DNA of 64,000 nucleotides from Aquicoccus porphyridii (GTDB lineage Bacteria > Pseudomonadota > Alphaproteobacteria > Rhodobacterales > Rhodobacteraceae). Made by a program: the position numbers and the translations under genes. Positions within the stretch are counted from its first letter, which is position 1, and each line of letters starts with the position of its first letter. The notes below the pieces were generated by a model. It was given only the letters and a program-made list of their open reading frames with translations. It was not told the origin of the DNA and searched no databases. Where the stretch lies: positions 173,436-237,435 of the forward strand of contig NZ_VINQ01000004.1 in NCBI RefSeq assembly GCF_008369105.1, given 5' to 3'. Shown one piece after another: positions 41,878-51,177 of this stretch.

Positions 41878-43254
41878 ATGCCGATCCAAGACGCTCTTGC
41901 CGAGTTATCCACATTACTAGGCCAACGGCTCAGCCGCTCCAAGTCCGATCTGGATCTGCATGGCCGATCCGAGACCTATTTTCCCGTGACACCCCCCGAC
42001 GCGGTCGCCTATCCCAAAACCACGCAAGAGGTGTCGGAGCTGATGAAGATCTGCGCCGCCCACGCTGTGCCCGTCACCGGCTGGGGCGTGGGCACTTCGC
42101 TCGAAGGTCAGGCGATGGCGTTTTCCGGCGGGGTAGTGGTCGATTTCGCCCGCATGAACAAGGTGCTCTCGGTCAACCAGGGCGACATGGACGCCGCCGT
42201 GCAACCCGGCGTCACCCGCGAGGCCCTCAACGAAGAACTGCGCGCCACGGGGCTGTTCTTTCCGGTCGACCCCGGCGCCAATGCCTCGGTGGGGGGCATG
42301 GCCTCGACCCGGGCGAGCGGCACGACCGCCGTGCGCTATGGCACCATGCGCGACAACGTGCTGGGGCTCGAGGTGGTGCTGGCCGATGGCCGGGTGATCC
42401 GCACCGGCACCCGCGCCCGCAAGACCTCGGCCGGCTATGACCTGACCGGGCTTTTCGTCGGCTCCGAAGGCACGCTCGGCCTGATCACCGAACTCACGCT
42501 CAAACTGCATGGCCAGCCCGAGGCGATCACTGCCGCGATCTGCGCCTTCGACAGCGTGGATGACGCCGTGCGCGCCGTGACCGACACGATCCAGATGGGC
42601 CTCTCGATGGCACGGATCGAATTGCTCGATGCCGAAACGGTCAAGGCGTTCAACGCCTATGCCGGGGCAAGCATGCCCGAATGCCCGCACCTGATGGTCG
42701 AATTCCACGGCTCCGAAACCGGCGTGGCCGAAATGGCCGAAGGGTTCGGTGCGATCATCGCCGACCACAATGGCCACGGTTTCGACTGGGCCACCCGCCC
42801 TGAGGAGCGCAATGCGCTCTGGACCATGCGCCACAACGGCGCCTACGCGATCTATAACGCGCGCCCGGGCTGGAAGGGTCTCGTCACCGATGTCTGCGTG
42901 CCGATCTCGCGGCTGGCCGACGCGATCAACGAAACCGCCGACGATCTCACCGCCTCGGGGCTTTACGGGCCCATCCTCGGCCATGTGGGCGACGGCAACT
43001 TCCATTCGGTCATCATGTTCGACGCCGATGACAAGGCCGCGCTCGACAAGGTCAAGGCCGCGTCGAACCGCATGGTCGAACGCGCGCTGGCCATGGGCGG
43101 CACGATGACCGGCGAACACGGAATCGGCGTGGGCAAGCTGCCCTACATGGCCGAAGAGCACGGTCAGGGCTGGCAGGTCATGGGCGCTATCAAACAGGCG
43201 CTCGACCCGGACAATCTGCTCAATCCCGGCAAGATGGTCCCGCCGCGCAACTGA
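41878..43254 (+). CDS. FAD-linked oxidase, D-lactate dehydrogenase/glycolate oxidase (GlcD) type
   Basis: ATG 41878 sits behind GGAGGA and gives 458 residues. The PCMH-type FAD domain includes VPVTGWGVGTSLEGQ and DPGANASVGGMASTRASGTTAVRYG. The C-terminal substrate domain ends with GTMTGEHGIGVGKLPYM and the LDPDNLLNPGKM signature of the D-lactate dehydrogenase cytochrome/GlcD family. It oxidises a D-2-hydroxy acid. No GlcE/GlcF partner is adjacent, which favours a D-lactate dehydrogenase. Confidence 0.9.
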   Translation: MPIQDALAELSTLLGQRLSRSKSDLDLHGRSETYFPVTPPDAVAYPKTTQEVSELMKICAAHAVPVTGWGVGTSLEGQAMAFSGGVVVDFARMNKVLSVNQGDMDAAVQPGVTREALNEELRATGLFFPVDPGANASVGGMASTRASGTTAVRYGTMRDNVLGLEVVLADGRVIRTGTRARKTSAGYDLTGLFVGSEGTLGLITELTLKLHGQPEAITAAICAFDSVDDAVRAVTDTIQMGLSMARIELLDAETVKAFNAYAGASMPECPHLMVEFHGSETGVAEMAEGFGAIIADHNGHGFDWATRPEERNALWTMRHNGAYAIYNARPGWKGLVTDVCVPISRLADAINETADDLTASGLYGPILGHVGDGNFHSVIMFDADDKAALDKVKAASNRMVERALAMGGTMTGEHGIGVGKLPYMAEEHGQGWQVMGAIKQALDPDNLLNPGKMVPPRN

Positions 43255-43295
43255 TCGCCACACAACGGCCTTGTGCACGGCGGCGTTGCCGTCGC

Positions 43296-44945
43296 TTACC
43301 CGATCAACTGAATCGCTGCCGCCCGCGCGGCGTCGGTGATCCGGTCGCCCGACAGCATCCGCGCGATCTCGTCCACCCGGGCCCCATCGGTCAGCGGCAC
43401 CACGTTCGAGCGCGTCTCGCCCGCTTCGACCTGCTTTTCCACCCGCCAGTGATGGCCCGCCCTGGCCGCGACCTGCGGAGAATGGGTCACGACCAGAACC
43501 TGCGCCCCGTTGGCCAGTTCGGCCAGACGCCGCCCCACCGCATCCGCCGTGGCGCCGCCGACCCCGCGGTCGATCTCGTCAAAAATCATCGTGACCCCGG
43601 ATTCGCCCTGCGCCAACGACACCTTGAGCGCCAGCAGGAAACGCGACAACTCCCCGCCCGAGGCGATCTTCGCCAAGGGGCCCGCCGGGGCGCCGGGGTT
43701 GGTCGCCACGGTGAAACTCACCGCGTCCACGCCCTCCGGCCCTGGCTCGGTCGCCTCGATCCCGGTGGTGAACTCCGCGCGCTCCATCTTGAGCGGGCCA
43801 AGCTCTCCCATCACGGCCGCATCCAACTGCCCCGCCGCCGCCCGCCGCCGCGCGCTCAATGCCTGCGCGGCCGCGTCATAGGCCGCCCCGGCCGTCTCGG
43901 CCACGCGTGCCAGCTCCGCCAGATCGGCATCGCCGCGCTCAAGCTCGGCCAATCGCCCACGCAGATCTTCGGCAAACCCGGCCAGCTCGTCCGGCTGCAC
44001 CCCGTGTTTGCGCGCCAGCGCCCGAATCGCGAAAAGCCGTTCTTCACAGGCTTCCAGCTCATGCGCATCGAACGACAACGCCTCCACCGCGCGGCGCACC
44101 CCGTCGCCCGCCTCGGCCAGCTCGTTCAAGGCCCGGCCCAGACCCTCGACCGGTGCATCGAGCAACCCGTCCAGCTCTGCGCCCACCCCTTCGAGCCATC
44201 GCAACGCATCTCCCGCCCGACCTTCGGCCCCCTCGTGACCCGAAATCGCCTCCAGCGCCCGGGCGATGTCCTCGCCCACCTTCTCGGCCGCCTGCATCCG
44301 CCGCCGCCGCTGATCCAGCGCCTCGTCCTCGCCCGGTTGCGGGTCGAGCGCGTCCAGTTCGGCCACCGAATGGCGCAGGAACTCCTCTTCCGCGCGCACC
44401 TCGTCGACCCGCGCTTTCGCGGTCTCGAACGCCTTTCGCGCGCGCCCTCTCTCGGTCCATAACGTCCGCAGCGCCCCGATCTCGCTTTCGAGGCCCGCGA
44501 ACTGATCCAGAAGCGCCCGATGCCCGCGCGGATTGAGCAGCCCGCGATCGTCATGCTGCCCGTGCAATTCGACCAGAACCTCCGACAGGCGCCGCAGCAC
44601 CTCGCCGCTGGTCCGCCGGTCGTTGACCCATGCGGTCTTGCGCCCGTCGGGCGTGTTGATCCGCCGCAGGATCAACTCGTCCCCTCCCGGCAACCCGGCA
44701 TCGGCCAGCACCTCATGCGCCGCATGTCCCCCGGGCAGATCGAAAACGGCGGTGACTTCGCCTTGATCCGCGCCCGCGCGAACCAACTCCGCCCGACCCC
44801 GCCAGCCCAGCACGAAACCGAGCGAATCAAGAAGGATCGACTTGCCGGCCCCGGTCTCGCCGGTCAACACGTTGAGACCCGGCTGGAATTCAAGCTCCAG
44901 CCGGTCAATGATCAACATGTCACGAATTTCAAGCGTGCGCAGCAT
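43296..44945 (-). CDS. recN: DNA repair protein RecN
   Basis: The 549-residue SMC-like protein begins MLRTLEIRDMLIIDRLELEF with Walker A GETGAGKSILLDSLG (about 29-43). A long coiled-coil region (about 150-370) separates it from the signature SGGELSRFLLALKVSLA, Walker B TMIFDEIDRGVGG and the THSPQVAARAGHHW switch. It acts in double-strand-break repair. It lies downstream of bamD, the usual arrangement in Rhodobacterales. Confidence 0.96.
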   Translation of the reverse strand: MLRTLEIRDMLIIDRLELEFQPGLNVLTGETGAGKSILLDSLGFVLGWRGRAELVRAGADQGEVTAVFDLPGGHAAHEVLADAGLPGGDELILRRINTPDGRKTAWVNDRRTSGEVLRRLSEVLVELHGQHDDRGLLNPRGHRALLDQFAGLESEIGALRTLWTERGRARKAFETAKARVDEVRAEEEFLRHSVAELDALDPQPGEDEALDQRRRRMQAAEKVGEDIARALEAISGHEGAEGRAGDALRWLEGVGAELDGLLDAPVEGLGRALNELAEAGDGVRRAVEALSFDAHELEACEERLFAIRALARKHGVQPDELAGFAEDLRGRLAELERGDADLAELARVAETAGAAYDAAAQALSARRRAAAGQLDAAVMGELGPLKMERAEFTTGIEATEPGPEGVDAVSFTVATNPGAPAGPLAKIASGGELSRFLLALKVSLAQGESGVTMIFDEIDRGVGGATADAVGRRLAELANGAQVLVVTHSPQVAARAGHHWRVEKQVEAGETRSNVVPLTDGARVDEIARMLSGDRITDAARAAAIQLIG

Positions 44946-44955
44946 TCACCCGTAG

Positions 44956-44972
44956 GGTGGGTGAAACCCACC
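44956..44972. repeat. GGTGGGT-GAA-ACCCACC hairpin between bamD and recN
   Basis: A perfect 7-bp stem with a 3-base loop fills the 39-base gap. The sequence around it (CGTAGGGTGGGTGAAACCCACC-like) resembles a short repeat found between genes in many bacteria. Without a U-tract it is probably not a full terminator. Confidence 0.45.
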
Positions 44973-44984
44973 ATCCCCCATGGC

Positions 44985-45836
44985 CTACAACCACCGCCCC
45001 TTGATCATCTGGCGATAGATCTGGCGCAACCAATTGTCCCCCATGGCCCGCGCTTCCAGTCCGCGCCCGGTGAGCAGCCCATAGCTGTCCTCATACCATT
45101 CCGTGCCGCGGAAATTGTGACCAAGGATCGCCCCTGCCGTCTGCGCCTCGTCGGTCAGGCCCAGCGACAGATAGGCCTCGACCAACCGGTGCAGCGCCTC
45201 GGCGGTGTGCGATGTGGTCTGGAAATCCTCGACCACCGTGCGGAACCGGTTGATCGCCGCCGTGTGATGATTGCGCCGCAGGTAATAGCGCCCGATCTCC
45301 ATTTCCTTGGCGGCCAGATGATCAAAGGCCAGGTCGAACTTGAGAACCGCCGAGCGGGCATATTCGCTGTCGGGATAGCGTTCGATCACCGCCCGCAGCG
45401 CCTGCAACGCCTGAAAGGTCAGACCCTGATCGCGGCCAACCTCGTCGATCTGGTCGTAATAGCTCAGCGCCAGAAGATATTGTGCATAGGCGGCATCGTC
45501 ATCAAGCGGATAGAAGTCGATGTAACGCTGAGCGCTTGAGCGCGAATTCTCGTAATCCTGGTCCTGATGATAGGCATAGGCCTGCATGATCAGCGACCGC
45601 TTGGCCCATTCGGAATAGGGGTAAAGCCGCTCGACCTCGCCGAAATAGAACGCCGCCTGGTCCGGCTGACGGCGATTCATCTCGAACTCACCGCGCTCGA
45701 ATATCTGTTCCGCGGTGAATGTTTCCATCGGGATGTCGCCGCGGCGCACTTGCTCGGCGGTGCCGCCGCAGCCACCCACCAGCGCCACAACCAGAACCGC
45801 GCCCAGCGCCCCCGCCCGGAATCTGCCGCCTGTCAT
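44985..45836 (-). CDS. bamD: Outer-membrane assembly lipoprotein BamD
   Basis: ATG 45836 gives 283 residues; the open frame upstream is unsupported. The N-terminus ends in a lipobox (ALVGGCGG), so the protein is an outer-membrane lipoprotein. The rest is a TPR array with the BamD signatures MNRRQPDQAAFYFGEVERLYPYSEWAKRSLIMQAYAYHQDQDY and YYLRRNHHTAAINRFRTVVEDFQTTSHTAEALHRLVEAY. It belongs to the BAM complex that inserts outer-membrane barrels. Confidence 0.95.
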   Translation of the reverse strand: MTGGRFRAGALGAVLVVALVGGCGGTAEQVRRGDIPMETFTAEQIFERGEFEMNRRQPDQAAFYFGEVERLYPYSEWAKRSLIMQAYAYHQDQDYENSRSSAQRYIDFYPLDDDAAYAQYLLALSYYDQIDEVGRDQGLTFQALQALRAVIERYPDSEYARSAVLKFDLAFDHLAAKEMEIGRYYLRRNHHTAAINRFRTVVEDFQTTSHTAEALHRLVEAYLSLGLTDEAQTAGAILGHNFRGTEWYEDSYGLLTGRGLEARAMGDNWLRQIYRQMIKGRWL

Positions 45837-45997
45837 CGCCGCTCTCACCTTTATCCGATCCAGATCACGGGCTGTCTGCCCCCTGCTCCGAGACTTCCTA
45901 GCACAGAAAATTCCGGGGCAAAACGTCTTTGACACCCCGGGCTGCGCGCATTTACGCGCTGATTACAAAATCTTGTGTCGGAATGACAATGCAGGAT

Positions 45998-46921
45998 TCA
46001 GGCCACAGCCGGGATTTCCCCGAGATGTGCCCCCACCCCCGGCAGATGCGAAGCGGTCTCGGCATCGCAAACCACCATGCGGAACGCGCCCGGCGTGGTG
46101 AAAACCGCGTGCAGCAGGTCATTGGTCAGCGCATGGCCCGCCTTGTGCCCGGAATAGGCGCCAAGGATCGGCGCACCGGCCAGTGCCAGATCGCCCAGCG
46201 CATCGAGCATCTTGTGGCGCACGGCCTCGTCGGCATGGCGCAAACCGCCCGGGCTCAGAACCTTGTCGCCATCGACGACCACGGCGTTTTCCATGGTCCC
46301 GCCCAGCGCCAGCCCCTGCGCCCGCATCGCATCGACATCGGCCTGTCGGCAGAAGGTCCGGCTGTCGCACAGCTCGCGCACGAACGATCCGTTCCCCATG
46401 TTGAGAACCTTGCGCTGCACGCCGATCGCCCGGTCCTCGAATTCGATCCGGAAATCTATCCGCAGCCCCTGCCCCGGCTCAAGCCGCGCCCAGGCCCCGT
46501 CGGCGCCATGCACCTCGACAGGTTTCAGAACCTCGATCGCCCGCACCGGCGCGTTCAGCCGCACGATGCCGCGGGCCAGGATGGCGCGCACGAACACCGC
46601 CGCGCTGCCATCCATGATCGGCACTTCCGGGCCGTCGATCTCGATCAGCGCGTTATGCACACCACAGCCCACAAGGGCCGCCATGATATGTTCGATGGTC
46701 GAAACGCTCACGCCCCGGGCATTCTCGATCCGCGTGCAAAGCGGCGTCTGGTTGACCGCGTCCCACCGCGCCGGGACCAGCGCATCACCGACACGGATGT
46801 CGCTCCGCCGGAACCATATGCCATGCTCGGCCGAGGCCGGGTGAATCGTCACCCGCGCAGGCTTGCCCGAATGCAGGCTTACGCCACTGAAACTCACAGA
46901 TGACTTGATGGTTGTCTGCAC
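45998..46921 (-). CDS. lpxC: UDP-3-O-acyl-N-acetylglucosamine deacetylase LpxC
   Basis: The GTG at 46921 yields the canonical start (M)QTTIKSSVSFSGVSLHSGK and 307 residues; an upstream ATG in frame would add 57 unmatched residues. Zinc ligands and catalytic residues are visible in VSVSTIEHIMAAL, RHKMLDALGDLAL and YSGHKAGHALTNDLL. It performs the first committed step of lipid A synthesis in the cytoplasm. It follows ftsZ on the minus strand, separated by a terminator. Confidence 0.95.
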   Translation of the reverse strand: MQTTIKSSVSFSGVSLHSGKPARVTIHPASAEHGIWFRRSDIRVGDALVPARWDAVNQTPLCTRIENARGVSVSTIEHIMAALVGCGVHNALIEIDGPEVPIMDGSAAVFVRAILARGIVRLNAPVRAIEVLKPVEVHGADGAWARLEPGQGLRIDFRIEFEDRAIGVQRKVLNMGNGSFVRELCDSRTFCRQADVDAMRAQGLALGGTMENAVVVDGDKVLSPGGLRHADEAVRHKMLDALGDLALAGAPILGAYSGHKAGHALTNDLLHAVFTTPGAFRMVVCDAETASHLPGVGAHLGEIPAVA

Positions 46922-47071
46922 GATAATCCCCGGATGTCGCGAACGTCTGCCGCAATCTGACCGGAAATTAAAGGAAGGGGTGTTACCTCTCAACTCACTC
47001 TTTGCAACGGTGTGAAACATCTGCCGCCGCCATCGGCGACATATTGCCCGCCCACTCTCTACCCCCGTGAT

Positions 47072-47104
47072 ATAAAAGGAAAAGCCGCCCAAAAGACGGC
47101 CTTT
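47072..47104 (-). terminator. Rho-independent terminator downstream of ftsZ
   Basis: On the minus strand, 45 bases past the ftsZ stop, AAAGGCCG and CGGCTTT pair with one bulge around a T-rich loop and are followed by TTTTCCTTTTATA. The short stem with its long U-tract is a plausible terminator that separates ftsZ from lpxC. Confidence 0.6.
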
Positions 47105-47148
47105 CCACTCACGCGTGACGCAAGGTCACCTTAATGTGTTTGCCCTGC

Positions 47149-48804
47149 TCAATTGGCCTGGCGGCGCAGGAATGCGGGGATCTCGATGCGCTCCTGTTCG
47201 GCCTCCTGCTCGGGTGACGGAGCCGGGGCTTGCGCCCGCGGCTGGGCCTGGGCGCGCGGCTGGGCCTGCACTTGCGGCTGTTGGCGCGGATGGGCCGCTG
47301 CCTGCCCCTCGCTGCCATGTCCGGTCATCCGGTTGATCAGCGAATTGATGCCGAAGCGCGATTTCTCGCCCCCCTCGCCGTGCTGCTGTGCGGGCGCCGA
47401 TTGCGCCGCGTCTTCCCTGCGGCCCGCGGCCCCCGGCGCACGCTGCACCGCCGCCTGCAACCGTGCCAGGGCATCCGGGCTCGGCGTGCCGGGCGCGGGC
47501 GCCTTGGGCGCGACGAATTCCTCGGCCTCGTTCTCGAACGCATCCGGCTGCGGCTGGAACCGGGCCACCTTCGGTTGATAGGCCGGCGGCGGCAGATCGT
47601 CCTCGTCGGCGGCAAACCCGGGCTCTTCCTCGGCGCCGAAAATGTCTTCCATCTGGTCTTCTGCGGCCGCAGCCTGCGTATTCTCCAGATCTTCGAAAAG
47701 CGACGGCTCCTCGCTCGCCCGCGCGGCGACTTGCGGCGCCGGGGCCTGCTCTTCCGTCCCCATGTCTTCAACGGCCACCGTCTGCTTGAGCGGCTCGGCC
47801 AAGGACCGGCGCGGCACCGGATAATCATGCGCGCCTTCGCTCGCGTCGATGCCGGTGGCCACGACGCTCACCCGCATCGCCCCTTCCATGGAGCTGTCGA
47901 GCGTCGATCCGACGATGATGTTGGCATCGGGGTCAACCTGCTCGCGAATGCAATTGGCCGCCTCGTCCAGCTCGAACAGCGTAAGGTCGTGACCGCCGGT
48001 GATGTTGATCAGAACACCGCGCGCGCCCTTGAGGCTGATCTCGTCCAGAAGCGGGTTGGCAATCGCCTTCTCGGCGGCCTGCGTGGCGCGGTCCTCGCCC
48101 GTGGCCTCGCCCGTGCCCATCATCGCCTTGCCCATCTCGTCCATCACGGCGCGCACATCGGCGAAATCGAGGTTGATCAACCCCGGGCAGATCATCAGGT
48201 CAGTCACACCCTTGACCCCTTGGTAAAGCACGTCATCGGCAAGACTGAAGGCTTCGGCAAAGGTGGTCTTCTCGGTGGCCAGACGGAACAGGTTCTGGTT
48301 GGGAATGATGATCAGCGTATCGACCATCTTTTGCAGCGCCTCGACACCGTCCTCGGCCTGCTTCATCCGCTTTCCGCCCTCGAACTGGAACGGCTTGGTC
48401 ACGACACCGACGGTCAGAACACCCAGCTCACGCGCGGCCTGCGCGATGATCGGCGCGGCCCCCGTGCCGGTGCCGCCGCCCATGCCGGCGGTGATGAAAC
48501 ACATATGCGCCCCGGCCAGGTGATCGACGATCTGCTCGATGCTCTCCTCGGCCGCCGCTGCCCCGATCGACGCCTTGGCCCCGGCCCCGAGCCCTTCGGT
48601 CACCTTGATACCCATCTGGATCTTGTTGGGGGCATGGCTCTGTTGCAGCGCCTGCGCGTCGGTATTTGCCACGACGAAGTCAACACCGTCGAGTTGCTTC
48701 TCGATCATGTTGTTCACCGCGTTGCCACCGGCGCCGCCAACGCCAAACACCGTGATACGGGGTTTCAAATCTTCCTGTCCGGGCATCGTGAGGTTCAATG
48801 TCAT
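47149..48804 (-). CDS. ftsZ: Cell division GTPase FtsZ
   Basis: The 551-residue protein has the tubulin signature [12 protein letters not shown], the N-terminal [16 protein letters not shown] and the T7-loop region [13 protein letters not shown]. The globular domain ends near residue 320. The remaining 230 residues are a long acidic/Pro/Gln-rich linker, with repeats of Gln-Ala-Gln-Pro-Arg near the end, and then the conserved tail [12 protein letters not shown] that docks on FtsA. It forms the division ring. No ftsA lies upstream; the next gene is the divergent hpa operon. Confidence 0.97.
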   Translation of the reverse strand: MTLNLTMPGQEDLKPRITVFGVGGAGGNAVNNMIEKQLDGVDFVVANTDAQALQQSHAPNKIQMGIKVTEGLGAGAKASIGAAAAEESIEQIVDHLAGAHMCFITAGMGGGTGTGAAPIIAQAARELGVLTVGVVTKPFQFEGGKRMKQAEDGVEALQKMVDTLIIIPNQNLFRLATEKTTFAEAFSLADDVLYQGVKGVTDLMICPGLINLDFADVRAVMDEMGKAMMGTGEATGEDRATQAAEKAIANPLLDEISLKGARGVLINITGGHDLTLFELDEAANCIREQVDPDANIIVGSTLDSSMEGAMRVSVVATGIDASEGAHDYPVPRRSLAEPLKQTVAVEDMGTEEQAPAPQVAARASEEPSLFEDLENTQAAAAEDQMEDIFGAEEEPGFAADEDDLPPPAYQPKVARFQPQPDAFENEAEEFVAPKAPAPGTPSPDALARLQAAVQRAPGAAGRREDAAQSAPAQQHGEGGEKSRFGINSLINRMTGHGSEGQAAAHPRQQPQVQAQPRAQAQPRAQAPAPSPEQEAEQERIEIPAFLRRQAN

Positions 48805-49234
48805 GGGTACGTCCGCCTGATGTCTGTTCCCGCCTATGCGGGTTTTTCTGCCTGTTCCGCCCCATTCTTAGCCTTTAGCGCTTGCATCGTCATCAAAAAA
48901 ACACGTCACAACCACAAAATATCGGCGATTCCATAGCCAATTCCGCGGGATTTCGCCGATATGTGCATATATTGCGGATCTCGCGGCTGCACACACAACA
49001 AAGCGATTCTGCCCGCGCAGGCACGTGTCATGCGCGGGGCATTTCGGATCTGGCTTCGGGGTCTCTGCTCGACCCTCCGCACCACCTCTCGCGGGTGGAA
49101 TTGAGTCAATCCTACCACTGCCGCAGGACACTGTCACCCGCCGTTTCACGGTTTTTCCACAGGCGCAGGGCGCGCTTGACCGGCGCTGTCGTTTTTGTTA
49201 ACGTGTTAAAAGAAATTCAGGCAAGGAAACGCCC
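48805..49234. other. 430-base control region between ftsZ and the hpa operon
   Basis: No gene is supported. Towards ftsZ it holds an inverted repeat (ATATCGGCGA at 48919-48928, its complement at 48953-48962, 24 bases apart) in an AT-richer stretch that probably contains the ftsZ promoter. Towards hpaF it holds a candidate promoter and a palindrome, listed separately. The middle part shows nothing recognisable. Confidence 0.5.
49176..49209 (+). promoter_or_regulatory. Candidate hpa promoter with overlapping TTAAC-GT-GTTAA palindrome
   Basis: TTGACC (49176-49181) and TAACGT (49199-49204) are 17 bases apart. The second overlaps the dyad TTAAC-GT-GTTAA (49198-49209), 26 bases before the hpaF start. 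A palindrome over the -10 box fits repression by a MarR-type regulator such as HpaR, which is not encoded in this window. Confidence 0.42.
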
Positions 49235-49636
49235 ATGCCCCATTTCAGCATCGAATACTCGGCCAATCTCGACGCGCTGATCGACATGCCCGCGCTGTGT
49301 GACCACCTGCGCCGCGCGGCCATCGAGACCGGCGTTTTCCCGATGGCCGGAATCCGGGTGCGCGCGTTTCGCGCCGATCACGTCTCGATTGCCGATGGCG
49401 ATGCGAAACACGGCTTTCTCGATCTCTCGGTGCGCCTGCGCGGCGGGCGCGACCTTGCCACCCGCAAACGCGCCACCGAAGCGATCTTCACCGCGCTGAG
49501 CGATTTCATGGCCCCCGCCCTCGCGCAGCACCCCATCGCCCTGTCGATGGAAATGCGTGACATCGACCCCGAACTGAGCCCGAAAACCGGCACCATCCGC
49601 GACCACCTGCCCCCTGAGACAACGAATGAAGGCTGA
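49235..49636 (+). CDS. hpaF: 5-carboxymethyl-2-hydroxymuconate delta-isomerase
   Basis: The 133-residue protein starts MPHFSIEYSANLD; the N-terminal Pro2 exposed after Met removal is the catalytic base in this tautomerase-related family. GIRVRAFRADHVSIADGDAKHGFLDLSVRLRGGR is the conserved core. It isomerises the ring-cleavage product derived from homoprotocatechuate. It is the first gene of the hpa operon and overlaps hpaE by 11 bases. Confidence 0.9.
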   Translation: MPHFSIEYSANLDALIDMPALCDHLRRAAIETGVFPMAGIRVRAFRADHVSIADGDAKHGFLDLSVRLRGGRDLATRKRATEAIFTALSDFMAPALAQHPIALSMEMRDIDPELSPKTGTIRDHLPPETTNEG

Positions 49637-51149
49637 CATGTCCGATCTGCAAACCAACATCGCCCGGGCCGAAGCCCATCTCGCCCGGTTCCGCGACACC
49701 GGCGTTCTCAACCGCATCGGCGGTGCCGACCGCCCCGCCCTCTCCGGCGCCACGTTCGACAATCACTCGCCGGTGGACGAGGGCTTCCTTTGTTCCGTCG
49801 CCCGGTCGGACGCCACCGATATCGACGCCGCCGCCGACGCCGCGCACGACGCCTTTCCCGGCTGGCGCGACATCACCGGGACCGAGCGCAAGAAGATCCT
49901 CCACCGCATCGCCGACGCCATCGAGGCCCGCGCCGAGGAGATCGCCTTCGCCGAATGTCTCGACACCGGCCAGGCGCTGCGCTTCATGCAAAAGGCCGCC
50001 CTGCGCGGGGCCGAGAATTTCCGCTTTTTCGCCGACCGCGCGCCCGGCGCCCGCGACGGCCAGAGCCTGCCCTCGCCCACGTTGATGAATGTCACCACCC
50101 GCGTGCCCATCGGCCCCGTGGGCGTCATCACCCCGTGGAACACGCCCTTCATGCTCTCGACATGGAAAATCGCCCCCGCCCTCGCCGCGGGCTGCACCGT
50201 GGTTCACAAACCGGCCGAGTTTTCGCCGATCACCGCCCGCATCCTCGTCGAGATCGCGGAAGAGGCGGGCCTGCCGCCGGGTGTCTGGAACCTCGTCAAC
50301 GGTTTCGGCGAAGACGCCGGCCGCGCCCTCACCGAACATCCGAAAATCAAGGCCATCGCCTTTGTCGGCGAATCCAAAACCGGCTCGATGATCATGAAAC
50401 AGGGGGCCGACACGCTCAAACGGGTGCATTTCGAACTCGGCGGCAAGAACCCGGTGGTGGTCTTTGACGATGCCGATCTCGACCGCGCGCTCGATGCCGC
50501 GATCTTCATGATCTACTCGCTCAACGGCGAACGCTGCACCTCGTCCTCGCGGCTGCTGCTGCACTCGACCATCGCCGACGATTTCCTGGCCCGACTCAAG
50601 GCACGGGTCGAGAACATCCGCGTCGGCCACCCGCTCGACCCGCAAACCGAGATCGGGCCGCTGATCCACAAGACCCATTTCGACAAGGTCACCTCCTATT
50701 TCGACATCGCGAAACAGGACGGCGCGCAGATCGCCTGCGGCGGCAACCGCGTGGGCGACACAGGCTGGTTCGTTGCCCCCACGCTCTTCACCGGCGCAAC
50801 CCAGGACATGCGCATCGCGAACGAGGAAATCTTCGGCCCCGTCCTCACCACCCTCACCTTCGACACCGAAGACGAGGCGCTCGAGATGGCCAATGCCGTG
50901 GAATACGGCCTCACCGGCTATGTCTGGACCAACGATCTCACCCGCGCCCTGCGCTTTACCAACCGGCTCGAAGCGGGCATGATCTGGGTGAATTCCGAGA
51001 ATGTCCGCCACCTGCCCACCCCCTTCGGCGGGGTCAAGGCATCGGGCATCGGGCGCGATGGCGGCGACTGGTCGTTCGAATTCTACATGGAGCAGAAACA
51101 TATCGGGCTGGCCACCGGCCAGCACCATATTCCGCAACTGGGCGCCTGA
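49626..51149 (+). CDS. hpaE: 5-carboxymethyl-2-hydroxymuconic-semialdehyde dehydrogenase
   Basis: The 507-residue protein (alternative ATG at 49638) has the ALDH blocks VGVITPWNTPFMLSTWKIAPALAAGC, FELGGKNPVVVFDDADL with the general base and LNGERCTSSSRLL with the nucleophilic cysteine. Its assignment to HpaE comes from the gene order and the family-typical GIGRDGGDWSFEFYMEQKHI ending. It oxidises the semialdehyde formed by HpaD. It lies between hpaF and hpaD. Confidence 0.92.
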   Translation: MKADMSDLQTNIARAEAHLARFRDTGVLNRIGGADRPALSGATFDNHSPVDEGFLCSVARSDATDIDAAADAAHDAFPGWRDITGTERKKILHRIADAIEARAEEIAFAECLDTGQALRFMQKAALRGAENFRFFADRAPGARDGQSLPSPTLMNVTTRVPIGPVGVITPWNTPFMLSTWKIAPALAAGCTVVHKPAEFSPITARILVEIAEEAGLPPGVWNLVNGFGEDAGRALTEHPKIKAIAFVGESKTGSMIMKQGADTLKRVHFELGGKNPVVVFDDADLDRALDAAIFMIYSLNGERCTSSSRLLLHSTIADDFLARLKARVENIRVGHPLDPQTEIGPLIHKTHFDKVTSYFDIAKQDGAQIACGGNRVGDTGWFVAPTLFTGATQDMRIANEEIFGPVLTTLTFDTEDEALEMANAVEYGLTGYVWTNDLTRALRFTNRLEAGMIWVNSENVRHLPTPFGGVKASGIGRDGGDWSFEFYMEQKHIGLATGQHHIPQLGA

Positions 51150-51177
51150 CCCGACCCGCACAAAGGACACAGCCGAA

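Noticed and set aside
48805..49234. A missing or degraded ftsA upstream of ftsZ
   Set aside because: The gap contains no FtsA-like sequence in any frame that I could see, so there is no pseudogene to annotate.
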